From: JAWVFM01 sp038237625
Lineage (GTDB): Bacteria; Actinomycetota; Thermoleophilia; Solirubrobacterales; 70-9
Assembly: GCA_038237625.1 (NCBI GenBank)
Contig: JBBRYM010000009.1
Span: 1-64,000 of the forward strand
Length of the DNA: 64,000 nt
Direction of reading: 5' to 3'
In this document: in pieces, positions 16,135 through 23,897 of the stretch
Numbering within the stretch: position 1 is the stretch's first letter
How the letters are laid out: every line of letters starts with the position of its first letter
Program-made: the position numbers and the translations under genes
Notes under the pieces: generated by a model
The model's input: the letters and a program-made list of their open reading frames with translations, nothing else
What the model was told of the DNA's origin: nothing
The model's database searches: none

Positions 16135-17845
16135 GCTGATCGTCAAGGGCCTCGCCGACCTCGGGGTCAAGAACGTCTGGGGCGTCGTGGGTGACGCACT
16201 GAACCCAGTGACCGACGCGATCCGCCGCGAGGACCGGCTGGAGTGGATCGGCGTGCGCCACGAGGAGGCCGGCGCCTTTGCTGCAGGCGCGCAGGCTCAC
16301 CTTTCCGAGACGCTCGGCGTGTGCATGGGCACCGTTGGGCCCGGCTCCATCCATTTGCTTAACGGCCTCTACGACGCCAAGAAGTCGCGCGTGCCCGTGC
16401 TCGCCCTGTGCGGCCAGGTCCCGCTGGCCGAGATCGGCAGCGATTTCTTCCAGGAGGTCGACAACGACAAGGTCTTTGCCGACGTCGCCGCCTTCTCGCA
16501 GACCGTCACAAGCCCTGAGCAGATGCCACTGATCTTCGAGCAGGCGGTGCAAACCGCTCTCGCGCAGCAGACGGTCGCGGTGCTGACCCTGCCCGGTGAC
16601 GTCGGCGCGATGAACGCCCCCGACGGCACTGCCGGGCCCACCTTTACCGTGGCCAATCCTCCGTTGACCCCGGATCCCGACGGGCTCGCGAAGGCGACGC
16701 AGCTGATCGAATCCGCGGCCTCGGTGGCAATCCTCGCCGGGCAGGGTGCCCGCCACGCTCGCGACGAGCTCCTGGCAATGGCCGAGCGCCTGAGCGCACC
16801 GATGGTCCTGACCCTCAAGGCGAAGGACGGGCTGGAGCGTGATAACCCCTACGAACTGGGCCAGACGGGAATGATCGGCAACCCCGCCGCCCGCACGGCG
16901 CTCGAGGCCGCAGAACTGCTGCTGATGGTCGGCACCGACTTTCCCTATGTCGACTGGTATCCCGAAGGCAAGGTCGTGGTGCAGATCGACATCCGCGGCG
17001 AGCACATCGGGCGGCGCACCAGCGTGGACGCGGGCGTCATCGGCGATGCCCGCCTCGCTCTTGCCGGCCTGCTGGAGCAGGTGAGCGCGAAGACCGACCG
17101 CTCGCTTCTCGACGAGCACCGTGCGGATTACGAGCGCTGGCGCGAGCGCCAGGCAAAGCTCACCGACCCCGGACACGACTCGCACCTCGCCGGCCGGGCG
17201 CGCGCGGCCCTCGACAATCCCGAGCACCGGATCCGCCCCGAGGCGCTCGCCGCCGCGATCGACAGACATGCCGCCGATGACGCGATCTTCACTTCGGACA
17301 CCGGGATGTCCACGGTGTGGCTCGCGCGGTTCGTGACGATGCGTGGCACACGCCGCCTGATGGGCTCCTACAACCTCGGCTCGATGGCCAACGCGATGCC
17401 GCAGGCCCTGGGTGCCCAGGCGCTTGACCGCAACCGTCAGGTCATCGCCTTCTGCGGCGATGGTGGCCTGACCATGCTTCTGGGCGACCTCCTCACCGCC
17501 GTCGCCTACGACCTGCCGATCACCTTCGTCGTCTTCGACAATGGCCGCCTCGGCATGGTCAAGCTCGAACAGGAGCAGGGCGGGCTGCCCGAGTTCGGGA
17601 CCAAGCTCCACAATCCCGACCTCGCAGCGCTCGGCCGCGCAATGGGCCTCGCCGGCATCCGGGTGAGCGATCCGGCGGAAATCGATGGGGCCGTCCGCGA
17701 GGCGCTGGCCACCGCGGGGCCGGTGCTATTGGATGTGCTGACGAACCCCGAGGAGGTCTCCCTGCCGCCGAAGGTCACGCCCGGCGACGCGTGGGGCTTT
17801 GCCGTGGCCAAGCTCAAGGAAATCTTGGCCAGTCGCGTCGGGTAG
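16118..17845 (+). CDS. poxB: thiamine-diphosphate enzyme, pyruvate oxidase/dehydrogenase (quinone) type
   Basis: The 575-residue enzyme follows the acetohydroxyacid synthase/POX layout: an N-terminal pyrimidine-binding domain with the catalytic Glu (R-H-E-E-A-G-A-F-A), a central FAD-type domain (about 190-330) and a C-terminal PP domain. The last has the ThDP motif C-G-D-G-G-L-T-M-L ending F-D-N-G-R-L-G-M. Order and length match PoxB, which decarboxylates pyruvate to acetate and feeds electrons to quinone. The C-terminal lipid-binding tail of E. coli PoxB is not evident. The start ATG has GGGGAAGAGG upstream and overlaps the previous gene, so both are co-translated. Confidence 0.85.
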   Translation: MPTIAELIVKGLADLGVKNVWGVVGDALNPVTDAIRREDRLEWIGVRHEEAGAFAAGAQAHLSETLGVCMGTVGPGSIHLLNGLYDAKKSRVPVLALCGQVPLAEIGSDFFQEVDNDKVFADVAAFSQTVTSPEQMPLIFEQAVQTALAQQTVAVLTLPGDVGAMNAPDGTAGPTFTVANPPLTPDPDGLAKATQLIESAASVAILAGQGARHARDELLAMAERLSAPMVLTLKAKDGLERDNPYELGQTGMIGNPAARTALEAAELLLMVGTDFPYVDWYPEGKVVVQIDIRGEHIGRRTSVDAGVIGDARLALAGLLEQVSAKTDRSLLDEHRADYERWRERQAKLTDPGHDSHLAGRARAALDNPEHRIRPEALAAAIDRHAADDAIFTSDTGMSTVWLARFVTMRGTRRLMGSYNLGSMANAMPQALGAQALDRNRQVIAFCGDGGLTMLLGDLLTAVAYDLPITFVVFDNGRLGMVKLEQEQGGLPEFGTKLHNPDLAALGRAMGLAGIRVSDPAEIDGAVREALATAGPVLLDVLTNPEEVSLPPKVTPGDAWGFAVAKLKEILASRVG

Positions 17846-17906
17846 CGGTTGACGCGCCAGCGGGTCCCGCGGCGCGGCGACCGGGTCTTCTTCGAGCCCG
17901 GCGCGA

Positions 17907-17922
17907 CGCGGGGGAACCCGCG
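17907..17922. terminator. GC-rich hairpin between convergent genes
   Basis: CGCGGG (17907-17912) pairs with CCCGCG (17917-17922) around a GGAA tetraloop, between the ends of the convergent pyruvate oxidase and PASTA lipoprotein genes. No T-run follows on either strand, so it may act only weakly or with Rho. Confidence 0.4.
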
Positions 17923-17925
17923 CGC

Positions 17926-18384
17926 TCACCCACCCACGCGGTCGAGGCGAGCTGGGCGGCGACCGCTTCCGCAGCCGCCGTAGACGATGGCCACCGTGCT
18001 GCCCGCCGTGACGTGCCGGCGCGGCGGAGGGGACTGGCTCGAGACCCGAACGCACCGCCCAGAGTAACTCGGGTTGCTGAGCGTGCCGGGAAACTGCTGC
18101 GCCTTCTGCTCCAAGCCGGCCGCGTGGATCACTCGTACCGCCCGTGTAAAGCTCAGGCCGACGATCGAAGGTACGCGAACCTGGCCCGACCCAGCCTGGG
18201 CCGTGGCCACGCGGCGGTAGGCCATCTCGTGCCTCGCTGCAGCCGAGAGCTCCCGGAACGACTGGCGGCCGAGGACTCCGCCCTGCAGGCTTGAGGTTGG
18301 ACCGGCCGCTCCTCCATGGCCGCAGCCGGCGACGGCCCCGGCCACGAGCACAAGCATCAGAGCCGCTCCGGCTGGACGTCTCAC
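17926..18384 (-). CDS. PASTA-domain lipoprotein
   Basis: The 152-residue protein has a signal peptide with lipobox V-A-G-C-G at residues 18-22, so it should be lipid-anchored outside the membrane. One PASTA domain covers about residues 68-138: V-P-S-I-V-G-L-S-F-T-R-A-V-R-V-I, then V-S-S-Q-S-P-P-P, then V-T-A-G-S-T-V-A-I-V-Y-G. PASTA domains bind muropeptides or beta-lactams in cell-wall sensors. Two cysteines, in G-R-C-V and G-G-C-G, could form a disulfide. No kinase or transpeptidase is attached. The start is ATG 18384. Confidence 0.82.
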   Translation of the reverse strand: MRRPAGAALMLVLVAGAVAGCGHGGAAGPTSSLQGGVLGRQSFRELSAAARHEMAYRRVATAQAGSGQVRVPSIVGLSFTRAVRVIHAAGLEQKAQQFPGTLSNPSYSGRCVRVSSQSPPPRRHVTAGSTVAIVYGGCGSGRRPARLDRVGG

Positions 18385-18469
18385 CCTGCCAAAGGAATAC
18401 CCCCTCAGCCCAAGGAAAATCAGCGCTCAGAGACCCGCCAACGGCCTGCCGTCGAACCACCGATCCGCC

Positions 18470-18690
18470 GGAAAGCGGGTAATCGTCGTCTGCAGATCGG
18501 CGGGGCCAAGGCCCGGCGGGCGGGTGCGGCGGATGGACGTCCAGGTGGGAGCAGTTGATGTAGGCGTTGGGCGAGAGAAGCTCGACCGCTAGGGCCAAGA
18601 GGGGTGGCCAGTCGACGATTGCCACCAGATCGGGGTGCTGCGCCAGGCCTGACAGTTGGTGAAGCTGTCCCCGCGAAGTAGGCAGCCTCG
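18470..18690 (-). pseudogene. phytanoyl-CoA dioxygenase (PhyH) fragment
   Basis: A piece of a minus-strand frame reads Q-H-P-D-L-V-A-I-V, A-V-E-L-L-S-P-N-A-Y-I-N and C-S-H-L-D-V-H-P-P, the central part of PhyH-family Fe(II)/2-oxoglutarate dioxygenases, where S-H-L-D precedes the metal ligands. Upstream and downstream parts are gone and the flanking sequence is unrelated. It sits at the edge of the tRNA-bounded accessory region, so truncation by insertion is likely. Confidence 0.55.
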
Positions 18691-18834
18691 CGGCGCGCCG
18701 GGGCGCCCGCCCCGGAGCCGGGGGTGGATGGCGCGTCCGCATTCGACTCCGTGAGCGATGATCGAAAACAAAGCGCCTTCAATTGGCACTTTCTCGGTAT
18801 GCGCGGGACTCAAAATCCCTGCACTTCCGCCGGT

Positions 18835-18882
18835 AGTCGGGGCGACTGGATTCGAACCAGCGACCTTTCGGCCCCCAGCCGA
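18835..18882 (-). repeat. tRNA-Pro(GGG) 3'-half duplicate (putative att site)
   Basis: These 48 bp are identical to 23896-23943, the 3' half of the intact tRNA-Pro(GGG) gene from anticodon loop to discriminator plus three flanking bases, in the same orientation. The 5' half is absent. A direct duplicate of a tRNA 3' end at some distance is the classic mark of site-specific integration; here it would bound a 5.06-kb segment. Confidence 0.75.
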
Positions 18883-19095
18883 GCAGAGACTCGCGTCGAT
18901 GCGTCCCGGAACGTCCCCGCCGTCCCGATCGTCCCCGGTCGAGGACGTTCTGGACGCATCGGACATAGCAGTCGGTACCAAAGTGGTACCACGAGGGGTC
19001 GCGGGTTTAGAGCGGGGTCCGCTACGCCTCCCGCGGTGATTCACGAATCCTCGAACAGGTGGCCGCCTGGCGAATCCTGAAGCCGCGCGGAGCGC

Positions 19096-19141
19096 TCGCT
19101 TCACACGCGAGAGGTCGCTGGTTCGAAACCAGCCGCGCCCA
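19096..19141 (+). repeat. tRNA-Val(CAC)-like 3'-half scar, copy 2
   Basis: 46 nt matching 19930-19975 at 45 positions. It contains the anticodon stem-loop with CAC, the variable loop, the T-arm (GCTGGTTCGAAACCAGC) and the acceptor 3' strand CGCGCCCA. Bases 19091-19095 still resemble the end of the D-arm, but the acceptor 5' strand is missing, so it is not a functional tRNA. Confidence 0.7.
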
Positions 19142-19262
19142 TCCACCGCCCGGGTCCGACGCAATGTCCTGGAAGGCCAGCGAGGCTGCGGAACCCAGCT
19201 GAAGCCGCTAGCCGAACAGGACGTTCCCCTGGGAGGGCCTAGCGAAACTCGTAGCTACCCCG

Positions 19263-19676
19263 TCACCCGGTCGTTTTTGCCAGGCGATCGACGCCTTCGG
19301 GCAGGCTGTGCTCGGTGAGCGACCGTATGCGGCGCGTGTACAGCGGCGACAGGGGGCCACTGAGCGTGGCTCGGTGCGTGATGCGGAGGCCGGTGTCACG
19401 CGGCTCGATCAAATGCTCAAACAACAACCGTGCCCCGGGCAACCACGTCGTCGACGCGAATGCGACGTTCGGTTCGACTCGAACGAGGCGAAAGCGTCCC
19501 GCCGGAGCGCCCCGGGCCTTGCTCTTGCCCTTCGTGCCGACTTGGAACGGACCATCGAGGCGCGCCCACTCAATGGCGGGCGACCAGTCGCGCCACTGTG
19601 TCACGTCGGCGTATCGCCGCCACACCGCCTCTTTGCTGGCCGCTGAGTCGGCACTGTGCTCACAGGTCCACCCCAC
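19263..19676 (-). CDS. SRPBCC family protein
   Basis: The 137-residue protein has a START/Bet-v1-like (SRPBCC) pattern. It opens with a strand and helix (A-S-K-E-A-V-W-R-R-Y-A-D-V-T-Q-W-R-D-W), where D-W-x-P/S-x-I at the end of the first helix is typical of polyketide-cyclase-like members. Beta strands follow (F-R-L-V-R-V-E-P, L-L-F-E-H-L-I-E-P, I-T-H-R-A-T-L), then a C-terminal helix. It starts at GTG 19676. It binds or modifies a hydrophobic ligand by family analogy only. It lies alone between two tRNA-Val scars 834 bp apart, like a one-gene cassette. Confidence 0.75.
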   Translation of the reverse strand: MGWTCEHSADSAASKEAVWRRYADVTQWRDWSPAIEWARLDGPFQVGTKGKSKARGAPAGRFRLVRVEPNVAFASTTWLPGARLLFEHLIEPRDTGLRITHRATLSGPLSPLYTRRIRSLTEHSLPEGVDRLAKTTG

Positions 19677-19929
19677 GGGCCGACACTACCAGCGCGACCG
19701 GGACCGGTCGACCAGCGTTCCCGACTTGGCCCACTGCCGAGGTCGTGGATCACGTCCGTCGCCACTTAAGCCGACGTCGCTGGGCTGAGCGGAAACGGGA
19801 TTGAGAGACCGCCAGGTCGCTCGCCATTGGGCACCCGCGGTGGTCCGGGTGCCCAAGTCCGCAGACATCCCCGCACATCCAAAGGCATCCGCGGATGCCC
19901 GGTGACGCCTATCCGTGCCTGAAGCACCG

Positions 19930-19975
19930 TCGCTTCACACGCGAGAGATCGCTGGTTCGAAACCAGCCGCGCCCA
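19930..19975 (+). repeat. tRNA-Val(CAC)-like 3'-half scar, copy 3
   Basis: Differs from the copy at 19096-19141 by one base in the variable loop (GAGATC for GAGGTC). Upstream sequence (GAAGCACCG) is unrelated to a D-arm, so it is again only the 3' half. Confidence 0.7.
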
Positions 19976-20057
19976 CTGACTGTGCGAGCGCACACCAGCC
20001 CTGATTGGGCCCGAATGGTCTAGTTTCGGTTCAGGGCTACGGTGTCCCGGCCCGCCA

Positions 20058-20091
20058 CGCCGAGAGCCCGCTTCGGGGCGGGCTCTCGGCG
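20058..20091. terminator. 14-bp perfect hairpin
   Basis: CGCCGAGAGCCCGC pairs fully with GCGGGCTCTCGGCG around a 6-nt TTCGGG loop, about 50 nt beyond the stop of the acidic repeat protein on the minus strand. It has no T-tract but the strength and place suit a terminator. Confidence 0.6.
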
Positions 20092-20139
20092 CTGACATTC
20101 CTGAGAAGAGCGGAAAACGAGTCGGGTAGGCGACTGGCG

Positions 20140-20553
20140 TCAGCCTCCGCTCTGACCCTGGTCTCCGCTCTGGCTGCTCGAGCTGCCACCCGAGTCGCCG
20201 CTCGGACCCTGGTCGCCGGAGGGGCTGCTCTGGGTGTCACCCTGGCCCTGGTCGCCGCTCTGGTCGTTCTGCGTATCGGCGGAGTCGCCCACCTGGCCCT
20301 GGTCGCCGGTCTGGTCGATCTGCACGTCGCCGGAGTCGCCCACCTGGCCCTGGTCGCCGCTCTGGTCGTTCTGCGTGTCGGCGGCCTCTCCGGATTGATT
20401 CTGGTCGCCGCTCTGGTCGTTCTGGTCGGTCGCCTGGGTGTCGGTTACGCCACTCGGCGTCCCGCCACCGCCTCCGGCGACCGCGAATGCCGCGAACGTG
20501 CCGCCGGCAATGGCGAGCGCGGCAATCGCGTAGATAATGAGAGTTCGCTTCAT
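20140..20553 (-). CDS. membrane-anchored acidic repeat protein
   Basis: The protein has 137 residues from ATG 20553, preceded by AGGAG. An N-terminal signal/anchor (residues 2-26, L-I-I-Y-A-I-A-A-L-A-I-A-G-G) is followed by a glycine run. The rest is a low-complexity domain of D, Q, G, S and T with a 17-residue unit built on G-D-Q-G-Q-V-G-D-S, encoded by 51-bp DNA repeats. It should lie outside the membrane and be disordered. It follows the sigma-factor gene on the same strand, whose C-terminal tail has similar composition. No known domain. Confidence 0.72.
   Translation of the reverse strand: MKRTLIIYAIAALAIAGGTFAAFAVAGGGGGTPSGVTDTQATDQNDQSGDQNQSGEAADTQNDQSGDQGQVGDSGDVQIDQTGDQGQVGDSADTQNDQSGDQGQGDTQSSPSGDQGPSGDSGGSSSSQSGDQGQSGG
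20241..20390 (-). repeat. 51-bp tandem coding repeat
   Basis: The phrase CCTGGCCCTGGTCGCC recurs at 20241, 20292 and 20343, exactly 51 bp apart, giving 17-residue units. Units differ by point changes. It lies inside the acidic repeat protein and keeps the reading frame. Confidence 0.8.
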
Positions 20554-20696
20554 TTCTCTGCTCCTGTTTCCAGCGGCTTCTGCGGCCGCATTTGGCTGAT
20601 CGAGGACTTCGTCCTTCCCCCTTAAAGACACGGACGGGGGCGTGATCTAACGCTCCGGCGCCACACGGGTTCGCAGACCTCTGCGATAGCCGCGCG

Positions 20697-21845
20697 TCAT
20701 GGGCCGCCGATCTGCCCCGCGCCGCCGCCGTTACCCGCACTGCCGATTTCCCCTGACTGGCCAGTGGGCGCAATGCCACCCGCGTCGCCCTGGCCGGAAT
20801 CCCCCGACACACCCTGAGGGCCGATGGTGCCCGCACCGCCGGACGAACTTAACGCTTGGCCATCAGCGCCGATCTGACCGGATGTCTGCCCCTGCTCGCC
20901 ACTTTGGCTCTGATGACCGTCCCCGGTCCCGGATTGACGGGACCGATACCGATCGCCAACGCTCGCGCCCGCCTGATACAGCTGCGAGGTAGTCGTTCCC
21001 TTCCGGTCGCCTACCTGGCTGACCGCAGCATCTTGCGCTGCGGCGGACCGACCGCCGAAGGGGGAACTCAACGCGCTCGCCTCGGGTCCGCTCGGTCCGG
21101 TGAGTCTGTGGATGCCGGCGGGGGCGGCTGCAATTGTCCCGACCGTCGCCACGACGGCGATCGCTTTGCCGAGTCCAAGAGCGCCGCCGGCCGAGCCGGT
21201 CGCCGCTCCAGCGACACGCACCGCCATCGGAACGTCGCCGCTACCGACGTCAGCGACCCAACGCACTACCGAAAACGGCACCAGGCTCATGGCCGTGCCT
21301 CGCAGCGCGCTACGCGCCCGGTACACGAGCTGACTGACTGCTCCCTCGCTGACACCAAACTCCCGCGCGACGTCGGCCTGGCTGACGCCTTCAACGGCGG
21401 TACGCAGCAGCACCTCTCGCTGGCGCTCGGGCAGGGCGGCGAGTCCGGCGAGGGTCTCGCGGATCACTGCCCGCCTCTCCAGGTCCTCCTCCGGGGAGCC
21501 ATCGGCCTGGAGCGACTCCCGAAGCTCGTCGTAGTCGTATCCCGACCTCCGCAGCGCGTTGACAGCGGTGTTGTGGGCTACCCGATATAGCCATGGCCGC
21601 AGCTGGCGCACCTCTGTGCCCTGCTGCAGCGACGACCAGGCGGCGAGAAAGATCTCCTGGACAGTGTCCTCCGCCCGCGCCTCTGGCAGGAGCAGGCGAC
21701 GGCAGTAGCCCTGGATCGGCCGCCGGTAGCGCTCGACGATCGCCTCAAAGGCGGCCTCGTAGCCCTGCCGGGCGAGCGCAACCAGCCTCTCGTCGGACTG
21801 GGTGCGCAGAAAGACGCTCGACAGCGTTGGTCTGATCCGGGTCAT
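20697..21845 (-). CDS. ECF-type sigma factor with C-terminal transmembrane segment and external tail
   Basis: The protein has 382 residues. Residues about 15-185 are a complete sigma-70 ECF factor. Region 2 has Y-R-R-P-I-Q-G-Y-C-R-R and A-E-D-T-V-Q-E-I-F-L-A-A-W, then W-L-Y-R-V-A-H-N. Region 4 has L-P-E-R-Q-R-E-V-L-L-R and the HTH S-Q-A-D-V-A-R-E-F-G-V-S-E-G-A-V. After that come one or two hydrophobic stretches (about 190-260, with A-I-A-V-V-A-T-V-G-T-I-A-A-A) and a Gly/Ser/Gln-rich tail. AAGGAG precedes ATG 21845. A membrane-tethered sigma factor released or gated by envelope signals is the natural reading (inference). No anti-sigma gene is seen. Confidence 0.85.
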   Translation of the reverse strand: MTRIRPTLSSVFLRTQSDERLVALARQGYEAAFEAIVERYRRPIQGYCRRLLLPEARAEDTVQEIFLAAWSSLQQGTEVRQLRPWLYRVAHNTAVNALRRSGYDYDELRESLQADGSPEEDLERRAVIRETLAGLAALPERQREVLLRTAVEGVSQADVAREFGVSEGAVSQLVYRARSALRGTAMSLVPFSVVRWVADVGSGDVPMAVRVAGAATGSAGGALGLGKAIAVVATVGTIAAAPAGIHRLTGPSGPEASALSSPFGGRSAAAQDAAVSQVGDRKGTTTSQLYQAGASVGDRYRSRQSGTGDGHQSQSGEQGQTSGQIGADGQALSSSGGAGTIGPQGVSGDSGQGDAGGIAPTGQSGEIGSAGNGGGAGQIGGP

Positions 21846-21950
21846 GAGCTCCTTGGACTGATTATCGAGGGCAAAGCTGACTGTGCCTTTCCCTACCCCT
21901 ATGACACCCGCCGACGCTGAACCTCACGCAATGTTCGTCTGAGGCGCTAC

Positions 21951-21997
21951 CGCTCCACGCGCGAGAGGCTGCTGGTTCGAAACAGCCGAGCCCGTCA
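21951..21997 (+). repeat. tRNA-Val(CAC)-like 3'-half scar, copy 4 (degenerate)
   Basis: CGCTCCACGCGCGAGAGG, then CTGCTGGTTCGAAACAGCC, then GAGCCCGTCA. It keeps the T-loop GGTTCGAAA but has several changes, including one lost base in the T-stem region. It lies between the sigma-factor promoter and the GST-like pseudogene. Confidence 0.55.
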
Positions 21998-22012
21998 TGA
22001 AGGGTCTGATTG

Positions 22013-22313
22013 CTACACGCGACCGTCAGTTGGGTTGTCCCTCACCCAGGCCACGATGTTCCTGGAGTCCGTGATCACCTCGCCGCCGTCGATGACGAGG
22101 ATCGGAACGAAGCTTTCGCCGGTCAGCCGCCTGATCTCCTTGTGACCGCTCGTGATGTCGGGCGGCGGCGCGAGGCCGTTACGACCTCACTACCTCGGGC
22201 GAGTGGCCGGCTTCCTTCAGCGCGTCGTGGGCCTTCCTGCACGGGTGCCCTCCGGGACACCACGAGCCGGCACGTTTCGGTCACGCCACAGGGAACGTTC
22301 CCCAAGCAGACAT
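22013..22313 (-). pseudogene. glutaredoxin/GST N-terminal-like gene, frameshifted
   Basis: From ATG 22313 the frame gives a W-G-T-F motif, a TGA, then G-G-H-P-C-R-K-A-H-D-A-L-K-E-A-G-H, P-E-V-V-R-S and a TAA. One base further on, a shifted frame continues G-L-A-P-P-P-D-I-T-S, K-E-I-R-R-L-T-G, F-V-P-I-L-V-I-D-G-G-E-V-I and I-V-A-W-V-R to TAG 22013. Together these rebuild an approximately 90-residue thioredoxin-fold GST-N protein. At least one stop and one single-base insertion disable it. Confidence 0.65.
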
Positions 22314-22395
22314 AGAGTCTTTACGGGGGGTGAGTTCTAACGGCTCGTCGTTACGGCTTCGGTACAACCGGCCTGCGCGAGCGACGAAACGCGGG

Positions 22396-23673
22396 TTACG
22401 CCGGGACGGGCGTGGGTACATCGGGCTCCGCGACACGTACGTCGGTGGGCGTTACCGTGGTCACGGGGTAGCCGAGGTCGGCGACGCGACGCGGCAGATC
22501 CAGATGCAGCCAGTGGGAGAGGTGGGTGGGGAGCGTCGAGAGGATGACCTCGTCGTAGCCGCCCCCCTCCAGGGCCGCAACGATGTCGTCGTAGGCATTG
22601 GGGCTGGTCGCAACGCTACCCCTCACCGAGCTTCCTGCAGCCGTTTCGAGCAGGGGGACCGCCAGGCCGAGGATCTGCTCACCCAGTCGGACGTCTTGGG
22701 TGTTTCGATCGAACACCACGTGATCAGGATTCGGAACCAGCAGTGTGAACCTTGCCGGCCCGGCGAGAGCCCGCCGGCGCACCGCATCGAGGAGTGTCGG
22801 GGTAGCCGCCGTCTTGTTCGCCACCACGAGTACGCTCGGCGCCGTCGGGTCGTCGGCGGTGAACAGAGGCTCGACCTTTGGTCCCTCGATTCGGTCCTTC
22901 CGCGTGATCGTGAGGTAGACGACCAGAGCCAGGATCGTCCCGAGGAAGATATAGCTGGTGGCCGTGGTGCCCAGGTTGAGGCCGCCGTGCTTGGACTTCT
23001 GCGACATCCAGTCGCCGATCGAGGCGCCGAGCGGACGGGTAAGGATGTAGGCGATCCAGAACGCGAGTACGGCGTTGAGCCGGAAGCGGAAGTGGGCCAG
23101 GCTGATCGCGCCTATCGCTGCGGCGAAGATCAGCACCGAGGGGAAGTATCCAAGGGCCGCCTTCTCCGCGACGAGGTCGCCGGCGGACGTGCCGAGGGCG
23201 AAGGTGAAGAGGATCGTCAGCCAGTAGAAGGCCTCCCGCTTCGTGGTGACGATCGTGTGGATGGAAAGGGTGCGTTCGCTCCAGTACCAAATACCGAACA
23301 CCACGGCAAGAATCGCGGCGAAGATCGGCGTGGTCGTCGTCAGCGAGATTCCATACCCGTCGACGAGGTTGTCGCTGAAGAGCGTTCCGACAACGCTGAT
23401 CAGAACGACCGCGAGCCAGTAGACACCCGGGACGTACTTGCGCAACCTGAACTGGAAGAACAGGACCACCGCGAGGATCCCGCCCATGATGTAGGTGAGG
23501 TTGGTGAGGCCCAGGTTGAACTGCTGGTCAAGGTTGTCCGCGGCGGTCTCGCCGACCGTGGTGCAGAGGATCTTGATGATCCAGAAGTAGAGGGTGATCT
23601 CCGGGACCTTGTTGAGCATCTGCCGGCTCGTCGGGAGCCTCTCGTGGAGGGGCAGCGCGGTCGTCGTCGTCAT
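22396..23673 (-). CDS. COG4705/DUF347-type membrane protein with C-terminal soluble domain
   Basis: The protein has 425 residues. Residues 20-275 hold about eight transmembrane helices with the family signature K-V-P-E-I-T-L-Y-F-W-I-I-K-I-L-C-T-T, V-G-E-T-A-A-D. A weaker second copy follows (F-Y-W-L-T-I-L-F-T-F-A-L-G-T-S-A-G-D), and then T-R-P-L-G-A-S-I-G-D. Residues about 285-420 form a cytosolic alpha/beta domain (S-V-L-V-V-A-N-K-T-A, T-L-L-V-P-N, Y-D-E-V-I-L-S-T-L) that looks like a universal-stress-type fold. The family is linked to stress or metal tolerance but is uncharacterised. It lies just inside the tRNA-Pro-bounded segment. Confidence 0.8.
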   Translation of the reverse strand: MTTTTALPLHERLPTSRQMLNKVPEITLYFWIIKILCTTVGETAADNLDQQFNLGLTNLTYIMGGILAVVLFFQFRLRKYVPGVYWLAVVLISVVGTLFSDNLVDGYGISLTTTTPIFAAILAVVFGIWYWSERTLSIHTIVTTKREAFYWLTILFTFALGTSAGDLVAEKAALGYFPSVLIFAAAIGAISLAHFRFRLNAVLAFWIAYILTRPLGASIGDWMSQKSKHGGLNLGTTATSYIFLGTILALVVYLTITRKDRIEGPKVEPLFTADDPTAPSVLVVANKTAATPTLLDAVRRRALAGPARFTLLVPNPDHVVFDRNTQDVRLGEQILGLAVPLLETAAGSSVRGSVATSPNAYDDIVAALEGGGYDEVILSTLPTHLSHWLHLDLPRRVADLGYPVTTVTPTDVRVAEPDVPTPVPA

Positions 23674-23897
23674 GCGGCCAACGTGGCAGCGCCACCTAAC
23701 GCGCTTCTTAAGAGCCGCGTCAAATAATGACTTCGCTCAGGTTCCGGTCAGGTTCCGGACATTTCTGGCTTTAATCAGAGCTCGCTTGCGGCCGCGAGCG
23801 TTTCCGCGTGGAAGCTCGCGGCGGTGCCTGTCGTCGTGTGGGGGTCACTGCGCTCTGCCTCGTCGCAAGCACTCTCGCAAAGTCGGAGCTCCGCGAG

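Larger units (their letters stand above)
19677..20139. other. non-coding stretch with tRNA scar and palindromes
   Basis: Holds the third tRNA-Val scar (19930-19975), a perfect 16-bp palindrome GGCATCCGCGGATGCC (19884-19899) and the 14-bp stem hairpin listed at 20058-20091. Open frames here translate tRNA sequence and are not credible genes. Confidence 0.55.

Noticed and set aside
17726..18742. Long minus-strand frame of 338 codons across the PASTA gene
   Set aside because: Only the PhyH-like piece is meaningful; the rest is a shadow of the lipoprotein and pyruvate oxidase genes.
19090..19145. Complete tRNA-Val gene
   Set aside because: The acceptor 5' strand and most of the D-arm are missing in all four copies, so they are called scars.
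18589..19164. Open frames with G-F-E-P-A-T or W-F-R-T-S-D-L phrases
   Set aside because: These phrases are translations of tRNA T-arm and anticodon sequence and mark tRNA fragments, not proteins.
20241..20390. CRISPR-like repeat array
   Set aside because: The 51-bp units are contiguous without spacers, keep an open frame and lie inside a coding gene. No cas genes are present.
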